Part shown: positions 1-10,354 of the stretch, piece after piece
Layout of the letters: the number at the start of each line of letters is the position of its first letter
How positions within the stretch are numbered: the first letter of the stretch is position 1
Assembly: GCF_035989885.1 (NCBI RefSeq)
Contig: NZ_CP108518.1
Span: 5,323,001 to 5,387,000, forward strand
Origin: Streptomyces sp. NBC_01232
GTDB taxonomy: Bacteria > Actinomycetota > Actinomycetes > Streptomycetales > Streptomycetaceae
Length of the DNA: 64,000 nucleotides
Reading direction: 5' to 3'
Program-made: the position numbers and the translations under genes
Notes under the pieces: model-generated
Told to the model about the DNA's origin: nothing
Seen by the model: only the letters and a program-made list of their open reading frames with translations
Databases searched by the model: none

Positions 1-111
1 GTTTCGGACGAACCCCCGGCGCCCCGTGGCACGCGGTGCATAGGGGGGCGTACAGCGGGTAGGGACAGGTGCGTCGTCTCTCGCTCACGTATACGTCGTC
101 AGGAGTAGACC

Positions 112-510
112 GTGCCGCATCCGCCGCATCAGTCCTTGCAGGTAGCCGCCGTCCAGAGTTTTCCGGGGCGGGCGGCGGCCGTGCCGAAGCCGCGGGTGCC
201 GGTGAGGGCGGACGACGGCCCATGGCACGCGGAGGCGGTGTGCCGCCGCGACGAGGCGGGGCTCTTCTTCGCGCCGTCCAAGGAGCCGACCGCGGCCCGG
301 CTCTCCCGCGAGGAGGCCGCCAAGCGCGTCTGTGCCCGCTGCCCGGTGATGGTCGCCTGCCGGGAGCACGCGCTGCTCCAGCCGGAGCCGTACGGGGTGT
401 GGGGCGGGCTCACCGCGGCCGAGCGCCGGGTGGTGCTGGCGCGGATGCGGCGCAGGGCCGCCGAGCTGCGCCAGGCCCCGGGGGCCGGGCCGATCGCCGC
501 GGCCGGCTGA
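112..510 (+). CDS. wblI: WhiB-family iron-sulfur transcriptional regulator (WblI-like)
   Basis: The 132-residue product has the four-cysteine WhiB signature: C44, then C74, C77 and C83 (C-X29-C-X2-C-X5-C), followed by the GVWGG turn near residues 95-99 and a basic C-terminus. Family members bind a redox-sensitive [4Fe-4S] cluster and partner a sigma factor to regulate development or stress. The start is GTG with AGGAG at 101-105, six bases upstream; a 10-bp palindrome ACGTATACGT at 87-96 sits just before it. It converges on glpX, and that adjacency matches S. coelicolor wblI as I remember it, which is why I use this symbol. The long N-terminal extension before C44 is family-typical but poorly conserved. 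WhiB membership is certain; the exact paralogue is less so. Confidence 0.9.
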   Translation: MPHPPHQSLQVAAVQSFPGRAAAVPKPRVPVRADDGPWHAEAVCRRDEAGLFFAPSKEPTAARLSREEAAKRVCARCPVMVACREHALLQPEPYGVWGGLTAAERRVVLARMRRRAAELRQAPGAGPIAAAG

Positions 511-551
511 GCCTGTCGCCGGGGCGCCGGACGGCGAACGCGGACGCACGA

Positions 552-589
552 GAGGGGCGGTCCCGCCGCACGCGGTGACCGCCCCCCTC
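552..589. terminator. Imperfect hairpin between convergent wblI and glpX
   Basis: GAGGGGCGGTC at 552-562 pairs with GACCGCCCCCCTC at 577-589, with two extra C bases bulged. The position between two convergent stops suggests a bidirectional terminator. Confidence 0.55.
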
Positions 590-602
590 GTTTCCCGACG
601 GC

Positions 603-1634
603 CTAGTGGGCGCGGTCGAAGTCGATCGCGCTGTACGCGCGCAGCTTCGACAGGCGGTGCGTCGAGTCGATCTGCCGGATCGTGCCCGACTTCGAGCGCA
701 TGACCAGCGAGGACGTCGTCGCGGTCTCCGAGCGGTAGTGGACGCCGCGCAGCAGCTCGCCGTCGGTGATGCCGGTCGCGACGAAGAAGACGTTCTCGCC
801 GGACACCAGGTCGTTCGTGGTCAGGACGCGGTCCAGGTCGTGGCCGGCGTCGAGCGCGCGCTGGCGCTCGGCCTCGTCCTTCGGCCACAGCTTGCCCTGG
901 ATGGTGCCGCCGAGGCACTTTATGGCGCACGCCGAGATGATGCCCTCGGGGGTGCCGCCGATGCCGAGGAGCAGGTCGACGCCGGTGCCCTCGCGCACGG
1001 CCATGACCGAGCCCGCGACGTCGCCGTCGGAGATGAACTTGATCCGGGCGCCGGTCTCGCGGATCTCCTTGACGATGCCCTCGTGGCGGGGGCGGTCGAG
1101 GATGACCACGGTGACGTCCTCGACGGCCATGTTCTTGGCCTTGGCGACCCGGCGGATGTTCACCGAGACGGGCGCGTTGATGTCGACGAAGTCGGCGGCC
1201 TCGGGGCCGGTGACCAGCTTCTCCATGTAGAACACCGCGGACGGGTCGAACATGGTGCCGCGATCGGCGGCGGCCAGGACCGCGATGGCGTTCGGCATGC
1301 CCTTGGCGTTCAGGGTGGTGCCGTCGATCGGGTCGACGGCGATGTCGACCTCGGCGCCCGTGCCGTCGCCGACCCGCTCGCCGTTGAAGAGCATGGGGGC
1401 CTCGTCCTTCTCCCCCTCGCCGATGACGACGACGCCGTTCATCGAAACGGTGGAGATCAGGGTGCGCATCGCGTTGACCGCGGCACCGTCCGCGCCGATC
1501 TTGTCTCCGCGTCCGACCCACCGGCCCGCGGCCATGGCGGCGGCCTCGGTGACCCGTACGAGTTCGAGTGCGAGGTTGCGGTCGGGGGCCTCCGGAGAGA
1601 CTTCGAGCTGGGGCGGCAGGTTGTGCTCGGTCAT
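603..1634 (-). CDS. glpX: Class II fructose-1,6-bisphosphatase
   Basis: This 343-residue enzyme hydrolyses fructose 1,6-bisphosphate to fructose 6-phosphate, the committed gluconeogenic step in actinobacteria. GlpX motifs are visible: WVGRGDK early, then [11 protein letters not shown], the metal-binding DPIDGTT, and [11 protein letters not shown]. Length is normal for the family. The open frame continues upstream, but the start at MTEHNLPPQ is preceded by AAAGGTG at good spacing and matches the usual N-terminus. It is divergent from the DUF4245 gene across about 270 bases and convergent with wblI. Confidence 0.96.
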   Translation of the reverse strand: MTEHNLPPQLEVSPEAPDRNLALELVRVTEAAAMAAGRWVGRGDKIGADGAAVNAMRTLISTVSMNGVVVIGEGEKDEAPMLFNGERVGDGTGAEVDIAVDPIDGTTLNAKGMPNAIAVLAAADRGTMFDPSAVFYMEKLVTGPEAADFVDINAPVSVNIRRVAKAKNMAVEDVTVVILDRPRHEGIVKEIRETGARIKFISDGDVAGSVMAVREGTGVDLLLGIGGTPEGIISACAIKCLGGTIQGKLWPKDEAERQRALDAGHDLDRVLTTNDLVSGENVFFVATGITDGELLRGVHYRSETATTSSLVMRSKSGTIRQIDSTHRLSKLRAYSAIDFDRAH

Positions 1635-1905
1635 CGGAGCGCACCTTTCTGTACGGCGACGGCCGGGAAGTGAGGGTGCTGGAACTCTATCGGTACGTCG
1701 ACATATTGAGCAGGGCGGGTCACGTATGAGCGGCATATCGGTCAGCCGATTGTCCTGAGCGGACGTCTTGCGGGCGTTTTGCGGACCTTGTGCGCACCTC
1801 CCGATGGCTCCGGTGAACCCCCGGGACTCTCCAGGGTCCGCCGACACGCGCCGCACCGCGACCCCGGCGGTGATCGCGGTCCCGCGATGCGGGACGATGG
1901 GTCGC

Positions 1906-2433
1906 GTGGCAGGTATGAAAGGCAAGCAGACAATCTGGGACATGGTCCGGTCGCTGGGGGTGATCGGCATCGTGGTCGCCGGGATCTACCTCTTCGTCCC
2001 GCATGACGACAAGGCCGATCCGACGCGCACGGTCGACTACCGGGTGGAAACCCTGACGGCCCGGCGCGCGGCCCCGTACCCGGTGGCGGCCCCCGTGGGC
2101 CTCCAGGAGCAGTGGCGGGCGACCTCGGTGACGTACGAGCGCAAGAACGCCAACGCCTGGCACCTGGGCTTCCTCGACCCGGAGCAGCAGTACGTGGCGG
2201 TGGAGCAGTCCACGGACACCTCGGCCAAGTACCTCGCCAAGGTCACCCAGCACGCGACGGCCACCGGGCAGACGCAGCAGGTGGGCGACCTGACCTGGGA
2301 GCGCTGGGACGGCGAGAAGTACGACGCCCTCGTGCGGCAGGAGCAGGGCTACGTCACGGTGGTGACCGGCACGGCCTCCTACGAGCAGCTCGGCGCACTG
2401 GCGGCGGCGCTGGAGTTCAAGCAGGGCAAGTAG
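1906..2433 (+). CDS. DUF4245 membrane-anchored protein
   Basis: The 175-residue product has one N-terminal membrane segment (about residues 12-32, [19 protein letters not shown]) and then an extracytoplasmic domain of the DUF4245 type with the [13 protein letters not shown] stretch. Function is unknown. In streptomycetes this family commonly sits beside glpX, as here. The chosen GTG (VAGMKGK) lies immediately before the membrane segment; ATG at 1915 is the main alternative, and a frame open further upstream encodes nothing recognisable. Confidence 0.8.
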   Translation: MAGMKGKQTIWDMVRSLGVIGIVVAGIYLFVPHDDKADPTRTVDYRVETLTARRAAPYPVAAPVGLQEQWRATSVTYERKNANAWHLGFLDPEQQYVAVEQSTDTSAKYLAKVTQHATATGQTQQVGDLTWERWDGEKYDALVRQEQGYVTVVTGTASYEQLGALAAALEFKQGK

Positions 2434-2501
2434 CGCCGCCTCCGGCCCGCGGCGGCCCGGCCTCGCAGGCCGAGAAGCGCCGATGCGGGCCGGAAGGTAC
2501 G

Positions 2502-2547
2502 GAAGAGGGCCGGGGCCCCCGGTGATCCGGGGGCCACGGCCCTCTTC
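2502..2547. terminator. Strong hairpin between convergent DUF4245 and reductase genes
   Basis: Left arm 2502-2522 pairs with right arm 2527-2547 around a TGAT loop, 20 of 21 positions matching. It lies between two convergent stop codons and probably serves both. Confidence 0.8.
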
Positions 2548-2565
2548 GCGTGCCTGCGGCGGCGA

Positions 2566-3159
2566 TCAGACGGTCGTGATGACCTCGTCGAAGGCCAGGC
2601 GCGGCGAGCGGTCGAACCAGGCGCCCTCGGCGGCCGGCTTGCCGATGTTGATGACCATGATCGGGGTGTGGTCGGCGTCCAGGAACTCCTTCTGGATGCC
2701 GGCGAAGTCGGCGCCGGTCATCGGGCCCGCGGCCAGGCCGGCGGCGCGGACGCCGATGATGAAGTACGCGGCCTGCAGCGCGGAGTTGAGCAGCGCGGAC
2801 TGCTCGCGGACCGGGCGCTCGGAGAAGAACGCGTCCTTGGCCTGCGGGAAGTGCGGCAGCAGCTGCGGGAGCTCCTCGTGGAACTCGTTGTCCGCGGACA
2901 GGATCGCGACCAGCGGCGCGGTGGCGGTCTTGGCGTCGTTGCCCTTGGCCATGTGCTGCACGAGGCGCTCGCGGGCCTCGGGGGAGCGGACCAGGGTGAT
3001 GCGCAGCGGGGTCTGGTTGAAGGCGGTGGGACCGAACTTCACCAGGTCGTAAATCGCCTGGACCTGCTCCTCGGTGACCGGCTCGTCGGTGAACGAGTTG
3101 GCCGTGCGGGCCTCGCGGAACAGCAGGTCCTGCGCGGCGGAGTCAAGAACGAGAGACAT
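2566..3159 (-). CDS. Malonic semialdehyde reductase, nitroreductase family (RutE/HadB-like)
   Basis: The 197-residue product is a compact FMN nitroreductase-fold protein. The start of the family (LFREARTANSFTDEPVTEEQVQAIYDLVKFGPTAFNQTP) and the R-L-V-Q core match RutE/HadB-type enzymes, which reduce malonic semialdehyde to 3-hydroxypropionate with NAD(P)H. The start MSLVLDSA is chosen because GAAGG sits about eight bases upstream; a frame-open ATG six codons earlier has no ribosome site. An AT-rich 20-bp near-palindrome lies upstream (3215-3234), suggesting single-operator repression. Substrate assignment rests on the family only. Confidence 0.85.
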   Translation of the reverse strand: MSLVLDSAAQDLLFREARTANSFTDEPVTEEQVQAIYDLVKFGPTAFNQTPLRITLVRSPEARERLVQHMAKGNDAKTATAPLVAILSADNEFHEELPQLLPHFPQAKDAFFSERPVREQSALLNSALQAAYFIIGVRAAGLAAGPMTGADFAGIQKEFLDADHTPIMVINIGKPAAEGAWFDRSPRLAFDEVITTV

Positions 3160-3214
3160 CGGAAAGCCTTCTTCCATACGGAGGTGAAGCGATGTCCCAG
3201 ACTCTACGGCGGAG

Positions 3215-3234
3215 TTAGATGAATTTTCAACTAA
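3215..3234. promoter_or_regulatory. AT-rich 20-bp inverted repeat, probable operator
   Basis: TTAGATGAATTTTCAACTAA is a palindrome with one mismatched pair. It stands out strongly against the GC-rich surroundings and lies about 56 bases upstream of the reductase start, where its promoter should be. The form resembles operators of MarR/HxlR-type dimers; no such regulator is adjacent. The following 3241-3304 stretch, downstream of xseB, holds several degenerate GGTCAC-containing repeats and no clear gene. Confidence 0.6.
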
Positions 3235-3304
3235 ATCCGCCTCCTGGTGACCGGGATCACCCCGGGGTCACCCCCGGTCGCTCCTCCCGGGTCACATCCC
3301 CCGG

Positions 3305-3523
3305 TCACTCCTCCTCGGCCGGCTCGCGAGCCGCCAGCGCCGAGTCCAGCCGCGCCCGGGCTCCCTCCAGCCAGTGCCGGCAGACCTTCGCCAGCTCCTC
3401 GCCGCGCTCCCAGAGCGCGAGGGAGTCCTCCAGCGAGGTCCCGCCGGCCTCCAGCTTGCGGACGACCTCGATGAGCTCGTCGCGGGCCTGCTCGTACCCC
3501 AGCGCCGTGGTGGCCTCTGTCAT
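3305..3523 (-). CDS. xseB: Exodeoxyribonuclease VII small subunit
   Basis: The 72-residue product carries the XseB core: [50 protein letters not shown]. Several XseB copies pack on one XseA to make exonuclease VII, which degrades single-stranded DNA in both directions. It lies 54 bases downstream of xseA on the same strand. The start is MTEATTAL; in-frame ATGs at 3535 and 3562 are possible, and 3535 sits directly against an AGAGG. Confidence 0.93.
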   Translation of the reverse strand: MTEATTALGYEQARDELIEVVRKLEAGGTSLEDSLALWERGEELAKVCRHWLEGARARLDSALAAREPAEEE

Positions 3524-3577
3524 TCCCGTATCCATCCTCTGTGTGTCGTGCGACCAGGTCATTGCGGCCGTGTGTCG

Positions 3578-4864
3578 CTACTCCGAAGCGACTGTTGCGG
3601 CGGGGGACTCGGGAGACTCAGGGGATTCCGGGGACTCCGGAGGCTCCGCGGACTCCACCGGGGCGACCTCCACGGAGAACGACCCCTGCGCCACCCGTGC
3701 GCGCAGCACCTCGCCCGCCGAGACCTCCTGCGGCGAGCGCACCGCATGGCCGTCGGCCCGCTGCAGTACGGCGTACCCGCGCTCCAGGGTCGCCGCCGGG
3801 GACAGCGCCACCACCCGGGCGAGGGTGTGCGCCAGTTCCGAGTCGGCCCGGTCCAGCAGGTGCCCGAGCGTGCGCCGGGAGCGGGCCAGCAGCGCGTCCA
3901 GCTCGTCCTCGCGCATCTCCACCATCCGCTGGGGGTGCACGAAGACCGGCCGGGCCAGGGCGTGCGCGAGGCCCCGTTCCTCCCGGTCGAGCAGCCCCGT
4001 GACCGCGCGCAGCCCGCGGGCCTGCAGCTGCCGCACGCGCTCCAGCTCCTCGCCGACGTCCGGGACCACCTTCTTCGCCGCGTCCGTGGGCGTGGAGGCC
4101 CGTACGTCCGCGACCAGGTCCAGCAGCGGGGAGTCCGGCTCGTGGCCGATCGCCGAGACCACCGGGGTCCGGGCCGCGGCGACCGTCCGGACGACCTCCT
4201 CGTCGGAGAAGGGCAGCAGGTCCTCCACGCTGCCGCCGCCGCGCGCCACGATGATCACGTCGACCTCGTCCATCGCGTCGAGCTCCTGGACGGCCCGGAC
4301 CACCTGGGGCACCGCGTGCACCCCCTGGACGGCGACGTTGCGCACCTCGAAGCGGACCGCCGGCCAGCGGCGCCGGGCGTTCTCCAGGACATCGCGCTCG
4401 GCCGCCGAGGCCCGGCCCACCACCAGCCCGATCAGCTGCGGCAGGAAGGGCAGCGGCTTCTTGCGGTCCAGCGCGAAGAGCCCCTCGGAGGCCAGGGACC
4501 GCTTGAGGCGCTCCAGCCGGGCGAGGAGCTCCCCGATGCCCACAGGCCGTAGCTCGGTGGCCCGCAGGGACAGCTGGCCGCGCGGGGCGTACCACTCGGG
4601 CTTGGCCAGCAGGACGACCCGGGCGCCCTCCGAGACCACGTCCGCGACCTCGTCGTAGACCTGGCGGAAGCAGGTCACGCTGACCGAGATGTCGTGCGAG
4701 GGGTCGCGCAGCGTCAGGAAGACCACCCCCGCTCCCGGCCGCCGCGAGAGCTGCGTGATCTGCCCCTCCACCCACACCTGGCCGAGCCGCTCGATCCAGC
4801 CCCCGATGAGCCGGGACACCTGGCCTACCGGCAGCGGCGCCTCGGCCGACGTATTCAGACCCAT
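3578..4864 (-). CDS. xseA: Exodeoxyribonuclease VII large subunit
   Basis: This 428-residue catalytic subunit has the N-terminal OB-fold ([27 protein letters not shown]) and the exonuclease VII core with the conserved [19 protein letters not shown] and [28 protein letters not shown] blocks. A helical region and a C-terminal tail follow. The tail is unusual: a short tandem repeat of Pro-Glu-Ser encoded by six 9-bp units at 3603-3656. The gene is probably cotranscribed with xseB. An APC permease on the same strand ends 33 bases upstream, so it may be read through. Confidence 0.96.
   Translation of the reverse strand: MGLNTSAEAPLPVGQVSRLIGGWIERLGQVWVEGQITQLSRRPGAGVVFLTLRDPSHDISVSVTCFRQVYDEVADVVSEGARVVLLAKPEWYAPRGQLSLRATELRPVGIGELLARLERLKRSLASEGLFALDRKKPLPFLPQLIGLVVGRASAAERDVLENARRRWPAVRFEVRNVAVQGVHAVPQVVRAVQELDAMDEVDVIIVARGGGSVEDLLPFSDEEVVRTVAAARTPVVSAIGHEPDSPLLDLVADVRASTPTDAAKKVVPDVGEELERVRQLQARGLRAVTGLLDREERGLAHALARPVFVHPQRMVEMREDELDALLARSRRTLGHLLDRADSELAHTLARVVALSPAATLERGYAVLQRADGHAVRSPQEVSAGEVLRARVAQGSFSVEVAPVESAEPPESPESPESPESPAATVASE
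3603..3656. repeat. Six tandem 9-bp units in the xseA tail
   Basis: Six units of the form GGGGACTCC, with small differences, run from 3603 to 3656. They encode a PES repeat at the XseA C-terminus. A slippage-prone, disordered extension is likely. Confidence 0.85.
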
Positions 4865-4897
4865 GCACGCAGGCTATCCGGCGCCGCCGACAGTGCG

Positions 4898-6277
4898 TCA
4901 GGCCCCGGCGCCGGTGTCGCCGGGCAGGTCGCGGCGGCCGCGCTGGACGAACAGCACCGCCAGACCCACCGCCAGCCACACCGCCCCCACCAGTTGCGCG
5001 GTCCAGGAGGCCTCGACGATCACCGCGACGGTCACCACGGCGCCCAGCACCGGGATCACCAGGTGCTTCCACCAGTTCGGCGGGCCCTCCCGCCGCTTGA
5101 CCACGAACCAGCCCACCACCGAGGCGTGCAGCAGGGTGAAGGCCACCAGCGCCCCGACGTCCACGACCGACACCAGCTGGTCGAGCCCGTCGTCGCGCCG
5201 GGCCGCCCACACCGCCGCGACCAGCGTGATCGTGGCCGCCAGCAGCAGGGCCGGCCGCGGGGTGCCGTCCGAGGTCCGGGCGAGCGCCCGGGGCAGCCGC
5301 CGCTCCCGGGCCATCGCGAAGACCAGCCGCCCGGCCGCGGCCTGCCCCGCCAGCGCCGCGAAGGCCGCCCCGATCGCCTTGCTGACCGCCACCAGGTCGT
5401 GCAGCCAGGAGCCGGCCGAGGACTCCACCGCGTCGTAGAAGGCCGGGCCCTGCAGCGCCGGCTCGGCCGCCAGCTCCGCCGCGGACACGGGCATGAGCAG
5501 GGCCACCAGATAGCTCTGGGCGATGAACAGCACCCCGGCCAGCGCCAGGCAGAACAGCACCGCCCGCGCCACCCGCTCCGATCCCCCCGTCACCTCCTCG
5601 GCGAAGGAGACGATGGCGTCGAAGCCGAGGTAGGACAGGACCGCGACCGACACCGCCCCCAGCACCGCGGCCGTACTGAAGCCGAGCGAGCCGTCACCGG
5701 TCAGCGGGGACAGCCAGCCGCGCCGCGCCCCGCCCTGGACCAGTACGGTCACCGCGGCGACCAGGAAGACGAGCAGGACCAGGATCTCCATGGCCAGCAC
5801 GGCGAAACCCACGCGCGCGGCCGTCCGTACGCCCCACAGGTTGAGCGCGGTGGTGATCACGACGGCCAAGGCCGTCCACACCCACCGGGACACCTCCGGC
5901 ACCAGGGCGTTCATCGCGATCCCCGAGAAGAGGTACGCCACCGCCGGGATCAGCAGGTAGTCGAGCATCGCCATCCACCCGGCGATCAGCCCGGGGCCCT
6001 CGCCCAGGCCCTTGCGGGCGTAGGTGAAGACCGAGCCGGCCTGCGGGGCGACCCGCACCATCTGCGCGTACGAGAAGGCCGTGAAGGCCATCGCGACGGT
6101 CGCGAAGAGGTACACGAGGGCGACGGCGCCGTGCGACCTGGCGTCGAGCGTGCCGAAGACCCCCACCGGCGCCATGGGGGCGATGAACAGCAGCCCGTAG
6201 ACGACCAGGTCCCTGAAGCCGAGGCTCCGCCGCAGCGCCGTGGGCGCCGCAGCGCTGGAATCCGTAACGGAAGCCAT
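4898..6277 (-). CDS. APC-superfamily amino acid/amine permease
   Basis: The 459-residue protein has about twelve hydrophobic segments and the APC start [24 protein letters not shown], with [17 protein letters not shown] in the middle. It would be a proton-coupled importer of an amino acid or related solute; the substrate cannot be read from sequence. The start MASVTDSS follows a good GGAGG six bases away, so the frame-open extension upstream is rejected. It is divergent from ispH with an 83-base gap. The C-terminus ends in a basic QRGRRD stretch. Confidence 0.9.
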   Translation of the reverse strand: MASVTDSSAAAPTALRRSLGFRDLVVYGLLFIAPMAPVGVFGTLDARSHGAVALVYLFATVAMAFTAFSYAQMVRVAPQAGSVFTYARKGLGEGPGLIAGWMAMLDYLLIPAVAYLFSGIAMNALVPEVSRWVWTALAVVITTALNLWGVRTAARVGFAVLAMEILVLLVFLVAAVTVLVQGGARRGWLSPLTGDGSLGFSTAAVLGAVSVAVLSYLGFDAIVSFAEEVTGGSERVARAVLFCLALAGVLFIAQSYLVALLMPVSAAELAAEPALQGPAFYDAVESSAGSWLHDLVAVSKAIGAAFAALAGQAAAGRLVFAMARERRLPRALARTSDGTPRPALLLAATITLVAAVWAARRDDGLDQLVSVVDVGALVAFTLLHASVVGWFVVKRREGPPNWWKHLVIPVLGAVVTVAVIVEASWTAQLVGAVWLAVGLAVLFVQRGRRDLPGDTGAGA

Positions 6278-6360
6278 CCGTCCTCCGGGACATAGGGGCG
6301 GGCTTTCGGGCAAGTGTGTGCCGTACGGCCGACGCCCGGCCTGCTGGAGACCCCCGTACG

Positions 6361-7365
6361 ATGGAGCACATGACTGCTCCCGCCCCCGCTCCCGCTTCCC
6401 GCCGTGTCCTGCTCGCCGCGCCCCGCGGCTACTGCGCGGGCGTGGACCGAGCCGTGATCGCCGTCGAGAAAGCCCTTGAGCAGTACGGTGCGCCGGTCTA
6501 CGTCCGCCACGAGATCGTGCACAACAAGTACGTGGTGCAGACCCTGGAGAAGAAGGGCGCCATCTTCGTCGAGCGGACGGAGGAGGTGCCCGAGGGCTCC
6601 ATCGTGATGTTCTCCGCGCACGGTGTGGCGCCGGTGGTGCACGAGGAGGCGGCGCGCGGCAAGCTCGCGACGATCGACGCGACCTGCCCCCTGGTCACCA
6701 AGGTGCACAAGGAAGCCATCCGGTACGCGAACGAGGACTTCGACATCCTCCTCATCGGCCACGAGGGCCACGAGGAGGTCATCGGCACCTCCGGCGAGGC
6801 CCCGGACCACATCACGATCGTCGACGGCCCGCACGACGTGGAGAAGGTCACCGTCCGCGACGAGTCCAAGGTCGTCTGGCTCTCCCAGACCACCCTCTCG
6901 GTCGACGAGACGATGGAGACGGTGGACGCGCTGAAGACGAAGTTCCCGCTGCTCGTCTCGCCGCCGAGCGACGACATCTGCTACGCCACCTCGAACCGGC
7001 AGGCGGCCGTCAAGGTGATGGGCGCCGACTCCGACCTGGTCATCGTGGTCGGCTCGAAGAACTCCTCGAACTCCATCCGGCTCGTCGAGGTCGCCAAGGA
7101 CGCCGGCGCCAAGGCCGCGTACCTGGTCGACTTCGCGAGCGAGATCGACGAGGCCTGGCTGGAGGGCGTCACCACCGTCGGCCTCACCTCGGGCGCCTCG
7201 GTGCCGGAGGTCCTGGTCGAGGAGGTCCTGGAGTGGCTGACGGTCCGCGGCTACGCGGACGTGGAGATCGTCAAGACGGCCGAGGAGTCGATCGTCTTCT
7301 CGCTGCCGAAGGAACTCCGTCGCGACCTGCGCGCCGAGGCTGCCGAACTGGTCGCCGACAAGTAA
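6361..7365 (+). CDS. ispH: 4-hydroxy-3-methylbut-2-enyl diphosphate reductase
   Basis: IspH (LytB) makes IPP and DMAPP in the last step of the MEP isoprenoid pathway using a [4Fe-4S] cluster. The three cluster cysteines lie in [24 protein letters not shown] and [12 protein letters not shown]. The substrate motifs [18 protein letters not shown] and SKNSSNS are also present. The 334-residue length is normal. The start is either ATG 6361 (GGAGA ten bases upstream) or ATG 6370 (a GGAG only three bases away). ppgK follows after 15 bases and may be cotranscribed. Confidence 0.97.
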   Translation: MEHMTAPAPAPASRRVLLAAPRGYCAGVDRAVIAVEKALEQYGAPVYVRHEIVHNKYVVQTLEKKGAIFVERTEEVPEGSIVMFSAHGVAPVVHEEAARGKLATIDATCPLVTKVHKEAIRYANEDFDILLIGHEGHEEVIGTSGEAPDHITIVDGPHDVEKVTVRDESKVVWLSQTTLSVDETMETVDALKTKFPLLVSPPSDDICYATSNRQAAVKVMGADSDLVIVVGSKNSSNSIRLVEVAKDAGAKAAYLVDFASEIDEAWLEGVTTVGLTSGASVPEVLVEEVLEWLTVRGYADVEIVKTAEESIVFSLPKELRRDLRAEAAELVADK

Positions 7366-7380
7366 CTCGTTTCGTACGGT

Positions 7381-8160
7381 ATGTCCATGCAGATCTTCGG
7401 CGTGGACATCGGCGGGTCCGGGATCAAGGGCGCTCCCGTGGACCTGGAACGTGGCGACCTGGCGCAGGAGCGCCACAAAGTACTGACACCGCAGCCGGCC
7501 ACCCCCGAGGGGGTGGCCGGCTGCGTCGTGGAGGTGGTGCGCACCTTCGAGTGGGACGGCCCGGTCGGGGTCACCTTCCCGGGCGTGGTCACCGGCGGCG
7601 TCACCCGTACGGCCGCCAACATGGACAAGTCGTGGATCGGCGTCGACTCGGCGGCGCTGCTCTCGCGCGAACTGGGCGGCCAGCCGGTGACGGTCCTGAA
7701 CGACGCGGACGCGGCGGGCGTCGCGGAGATGACGTACGGGGCCGGGCGCGGGCGGGGCGGCACCGTCCTGCTGCTCACGCTGGGGACGGGCATCGGCAGC
7801 GCCCTGTTCACGGACGGGCGGCTGGTCCCGAACTCGGAGCTCGGGCACCTGGAGCTGAAGGGCCATGACGCGGAGACGCGGGCGTCGGTGAAGGCCAAGG
7901 AGGACCACGACCTCACGTGGGAGCGCTGGGCGCACCGCGTGCAGAGGTACCTCCAGCACGTGGAGATGCTGTTCTCCCCGGACCTCTTCATCATCGGCGG
8001 CGGGGTCAGCCGCAAGCCGGAGAAGTTCCTGCCGCTGATCGAGGGCGTGCGGGCGGAGATCGTGCCGGCGAAGCTCCAGAACAACGCGGGCATCGTGGGG
8101 GCCGCGATGGCGGCGAAGGCGGCGAAGGCGGCGAACGTGGCGAAGGTGGCGAAGAAGTAG
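7381..8160 (+). CDS. ppgK: Polyphosphate glucokinase
   Basis: This 259-residue ROK-family kinase phosphorylates glucose with polyphosphate (or ATP), an actinobacterial trait. Visible features are the phosphate-binding [12 protein letters not shown], the catalytic [18 protein letters not shown] and the ELGHLELKG glucose-contact region. The last 17 residues are an Ala/Lys tail encoded by five tandem 9-bp units (8110-8154). It follows ispH closely and ends 15 bases from the convergent DUF6542 gene, with no obvious hairpin between. Confidence 0.95.
   Translation: MSMQIFGVDIGGSGIKGAPVDLERGDLAQERHKVLTPQPATPEGVAGCVVEVVRTFEWDGPVGVTFPGVVTGGVTRTAANMDKSWIGVDSAALLSRELGGQPVTVLNDADAAGVAEMTYGAGRGRGGTVLLLTLGTGIGSALFTDGRLVPNSELGHLELKGHDAETRASVKAKEDHDLTWERWAHRVQRYLQHVEMLFSPDLFIIGGGVSRKPEKFLPLIEGVRAEIVPAKLQNNAGIVGAAMAAKAAKAANVAKVAKK
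8110..8154. repeat. Five tandem 9-bp units encoding the Lys/Ala tail of PpgK
   Basis: Units GCGGCGAAG, GCGGCGAAG, GCGGCGAAC, GTGGCGAAG and GTGGCGAAG run to the stop codon and add an (Ala/Val)-Ala-(Lys/Asn) tail. Confidence 0.9.
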
Positions 8161-8175
8161 CGGCGCGGGCAGCGC

Positions 8176-8703
8176 TCAGTGGGTGAGGCGGCGGGGCATC
8201 CGCCGCCTGCCGATGAGCACGGCCTTGCGCACGACGGCGATCAGCCCGGCGACCAGGGTCCCGGCGTACAGCCAGCCCGCGTGCAGGGACAGCGCGGACA
8301 CCAGCCCCATCAGCTGCCCGCCGAAGCCGCCGGAGCCGCCGGAGATCGGCCACACTCCGGCGGCGAAGGCGATGGGCACGCCGATGGGAGCGGTGATCAG
8401 GTCGGCGGGCCGTACCCAGAGGGCGGTGGCTGCCGCCACGGGCAGGAAGAGCAGCCCGTAGACGAAGAGCGAGGAGCCGAACAGCAGCCAGCAGATCCCT
8501 CCCACCAGCACCATGGCGGCGCACGCGAACAGCCCGCCGCCGAGCCCGGTCAGCCGGGGCCGGGGCATCCGCCGCGCGAGCGCGGAACGGCGCGGCCCGC
8601 CGCCGCCGGCCTGGGCGGGCACCGCGGTGGTGGTCCGTGTGCCCCCTCGCTGGGCCGGGGGTCGCTGCGGGTGAGGTGCCGAACGCGTCCTGTATTGCTC
8701 CAC
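8176..8703 (-). CDS. DUF6542-type integral membrane protein
   Basis: The 175-residue product has a Pro/Arg-rich N-terminus (about 45 residues), four hydrophobic segments ([18 protein letters not shown], a second near [18 protein letters not shown], then two more) and the basic ending [10 protein letters not shown]. No catalytic motif is seen. This family is regularly found between ppgK and ychF in streptomycetes as I recall; its role is unknown. It is divergent from ychF with a 135-base gap. Confidence 0.75.
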   Translation of the reverse strand: MEQYRTRSAPHPQRPPAQRGGTRTTTAVPAQAGGGGPRRSALARRMPRPRLTGLGGGLFACAAMVLVGGICWLLFGSSLFVYGLLFLPVAAATALWVRPADLITAPIGVPIAFAAGVWPISGGSGGFGGQLMGLVSALSLHAGWLYAGTLVAGLIAVVRKAVLIGRRRMPRRLTH

Positions 8704-8838
8704 GTGCCCACGCTAGGCGGGCCGGGCCCGGTATCCGTGTGGGGACACGCGTACAACGAGTGCCACTCATCGGAAAGTAAACTGTCCGGTGGCCCACTCC
8801 CGGGCCGCCGCCCCCTCCAGCTACGGGAAGTCGCCAAC

Positions 8839-9927
<1,089 letters not shown>

Positions 9928-9943
9928 TCGCGTATCCAGAGGC

Positions 9944-9973
9944 GGCCTGACCTGCGAGGATGCAGGTCAGGCC
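9944..9973 (+). terminator. Terminator hairpin after ychF
   Basis: GGCCTGACCTGC (9944-9955) pairs perfectly with GCAGGTCAGGCC (9962-9973) around GAGGAT. The 11-mer ATGCAGGTCAG in its right side recurs at 10258 and 11622. Confidence 0.85.
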
Positions 9974-10013
9974 CTTCTGCTGTCCGCAACAGTCCGCAGA
10001 ACCGGGAGAGCAG

Positions 10014-10115
10014 CTACGCGTCGTGGACCGTGGAACGGTGTCCGACGTGTACGACCCACACCACTAGTTCCCCGTTGTCGATGGTGTAGAGGACGCGATA
10101 GTCGCCGCCATGTGT
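10014..10115 (-). pseudogene. C-terminal fragment of a RelE/ParE-type toxin
   Basis: Reading the minus strand, the final 33 residues GGDYRVLYTIDNGELVVWVVHVGHR...DA are a textbook RelE-superfamily end: the beta strands and catalytic-site GDYRVLY plus VVHVGHR. The sequence upstream (about 10118-10259) stays open but does not resemble the N-terminal helices of RelE, and no antitoxin gene precedes it. I therefore read it as a decayed toxin tail rather than a working toxin. The break lies in the patch between ychF and the monooxygenase-fold gene. Confidence 0.65.
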
Positions 10116-10255
10116 ACACAGCGTGGGTTGCGGGCACTCGTTGGGATGAGCTGCCGATTGGGTGGCTGATTCCGGGGGCAGAGGTTCCGCGGCCCTGCGG
10201 CGTGCGGGGGCCCCGCGTACGAGCCACGCCCACGGCCGATGGACCAATTTCGTAA

Positions 10256-10329
10256 GCATGCAGGTCAGAAGGGGCCGGGCTCGTCGAGTTCGACCCGTTC
10301 CGCATGCTCATGCCGACTTGGTGCTGACT
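10256..10329. repeat. 75-bp dispersed repeat, copy 1 (decayed hairpin)
   Basis: About 64 of 75 positions match the copy at 11620-11694, in the same orientation. Its internal inverted repeat has mismatches here. It sits just downstream of the monooxygenase-fold gene's stop. Confidence 0.85.
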
Positions 10330-10354
10330 CGCGATCGCGGAAGCGGACGCAGGG

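Noticed and set aside
85..1644. Long Arg/Gly/Asp-rich open frames opposite or alongside glpX and other genes
   Set aside because: They are out-of-frame readings of high-GC coding DNA, with no motifs and no ribosome sites.
10118..10259. Upstream extension of the RelE-like frame as a full toxin gene
   Set aside because: The frame is open to an ATG, but its residues do not fit RelE N-terminal helices.
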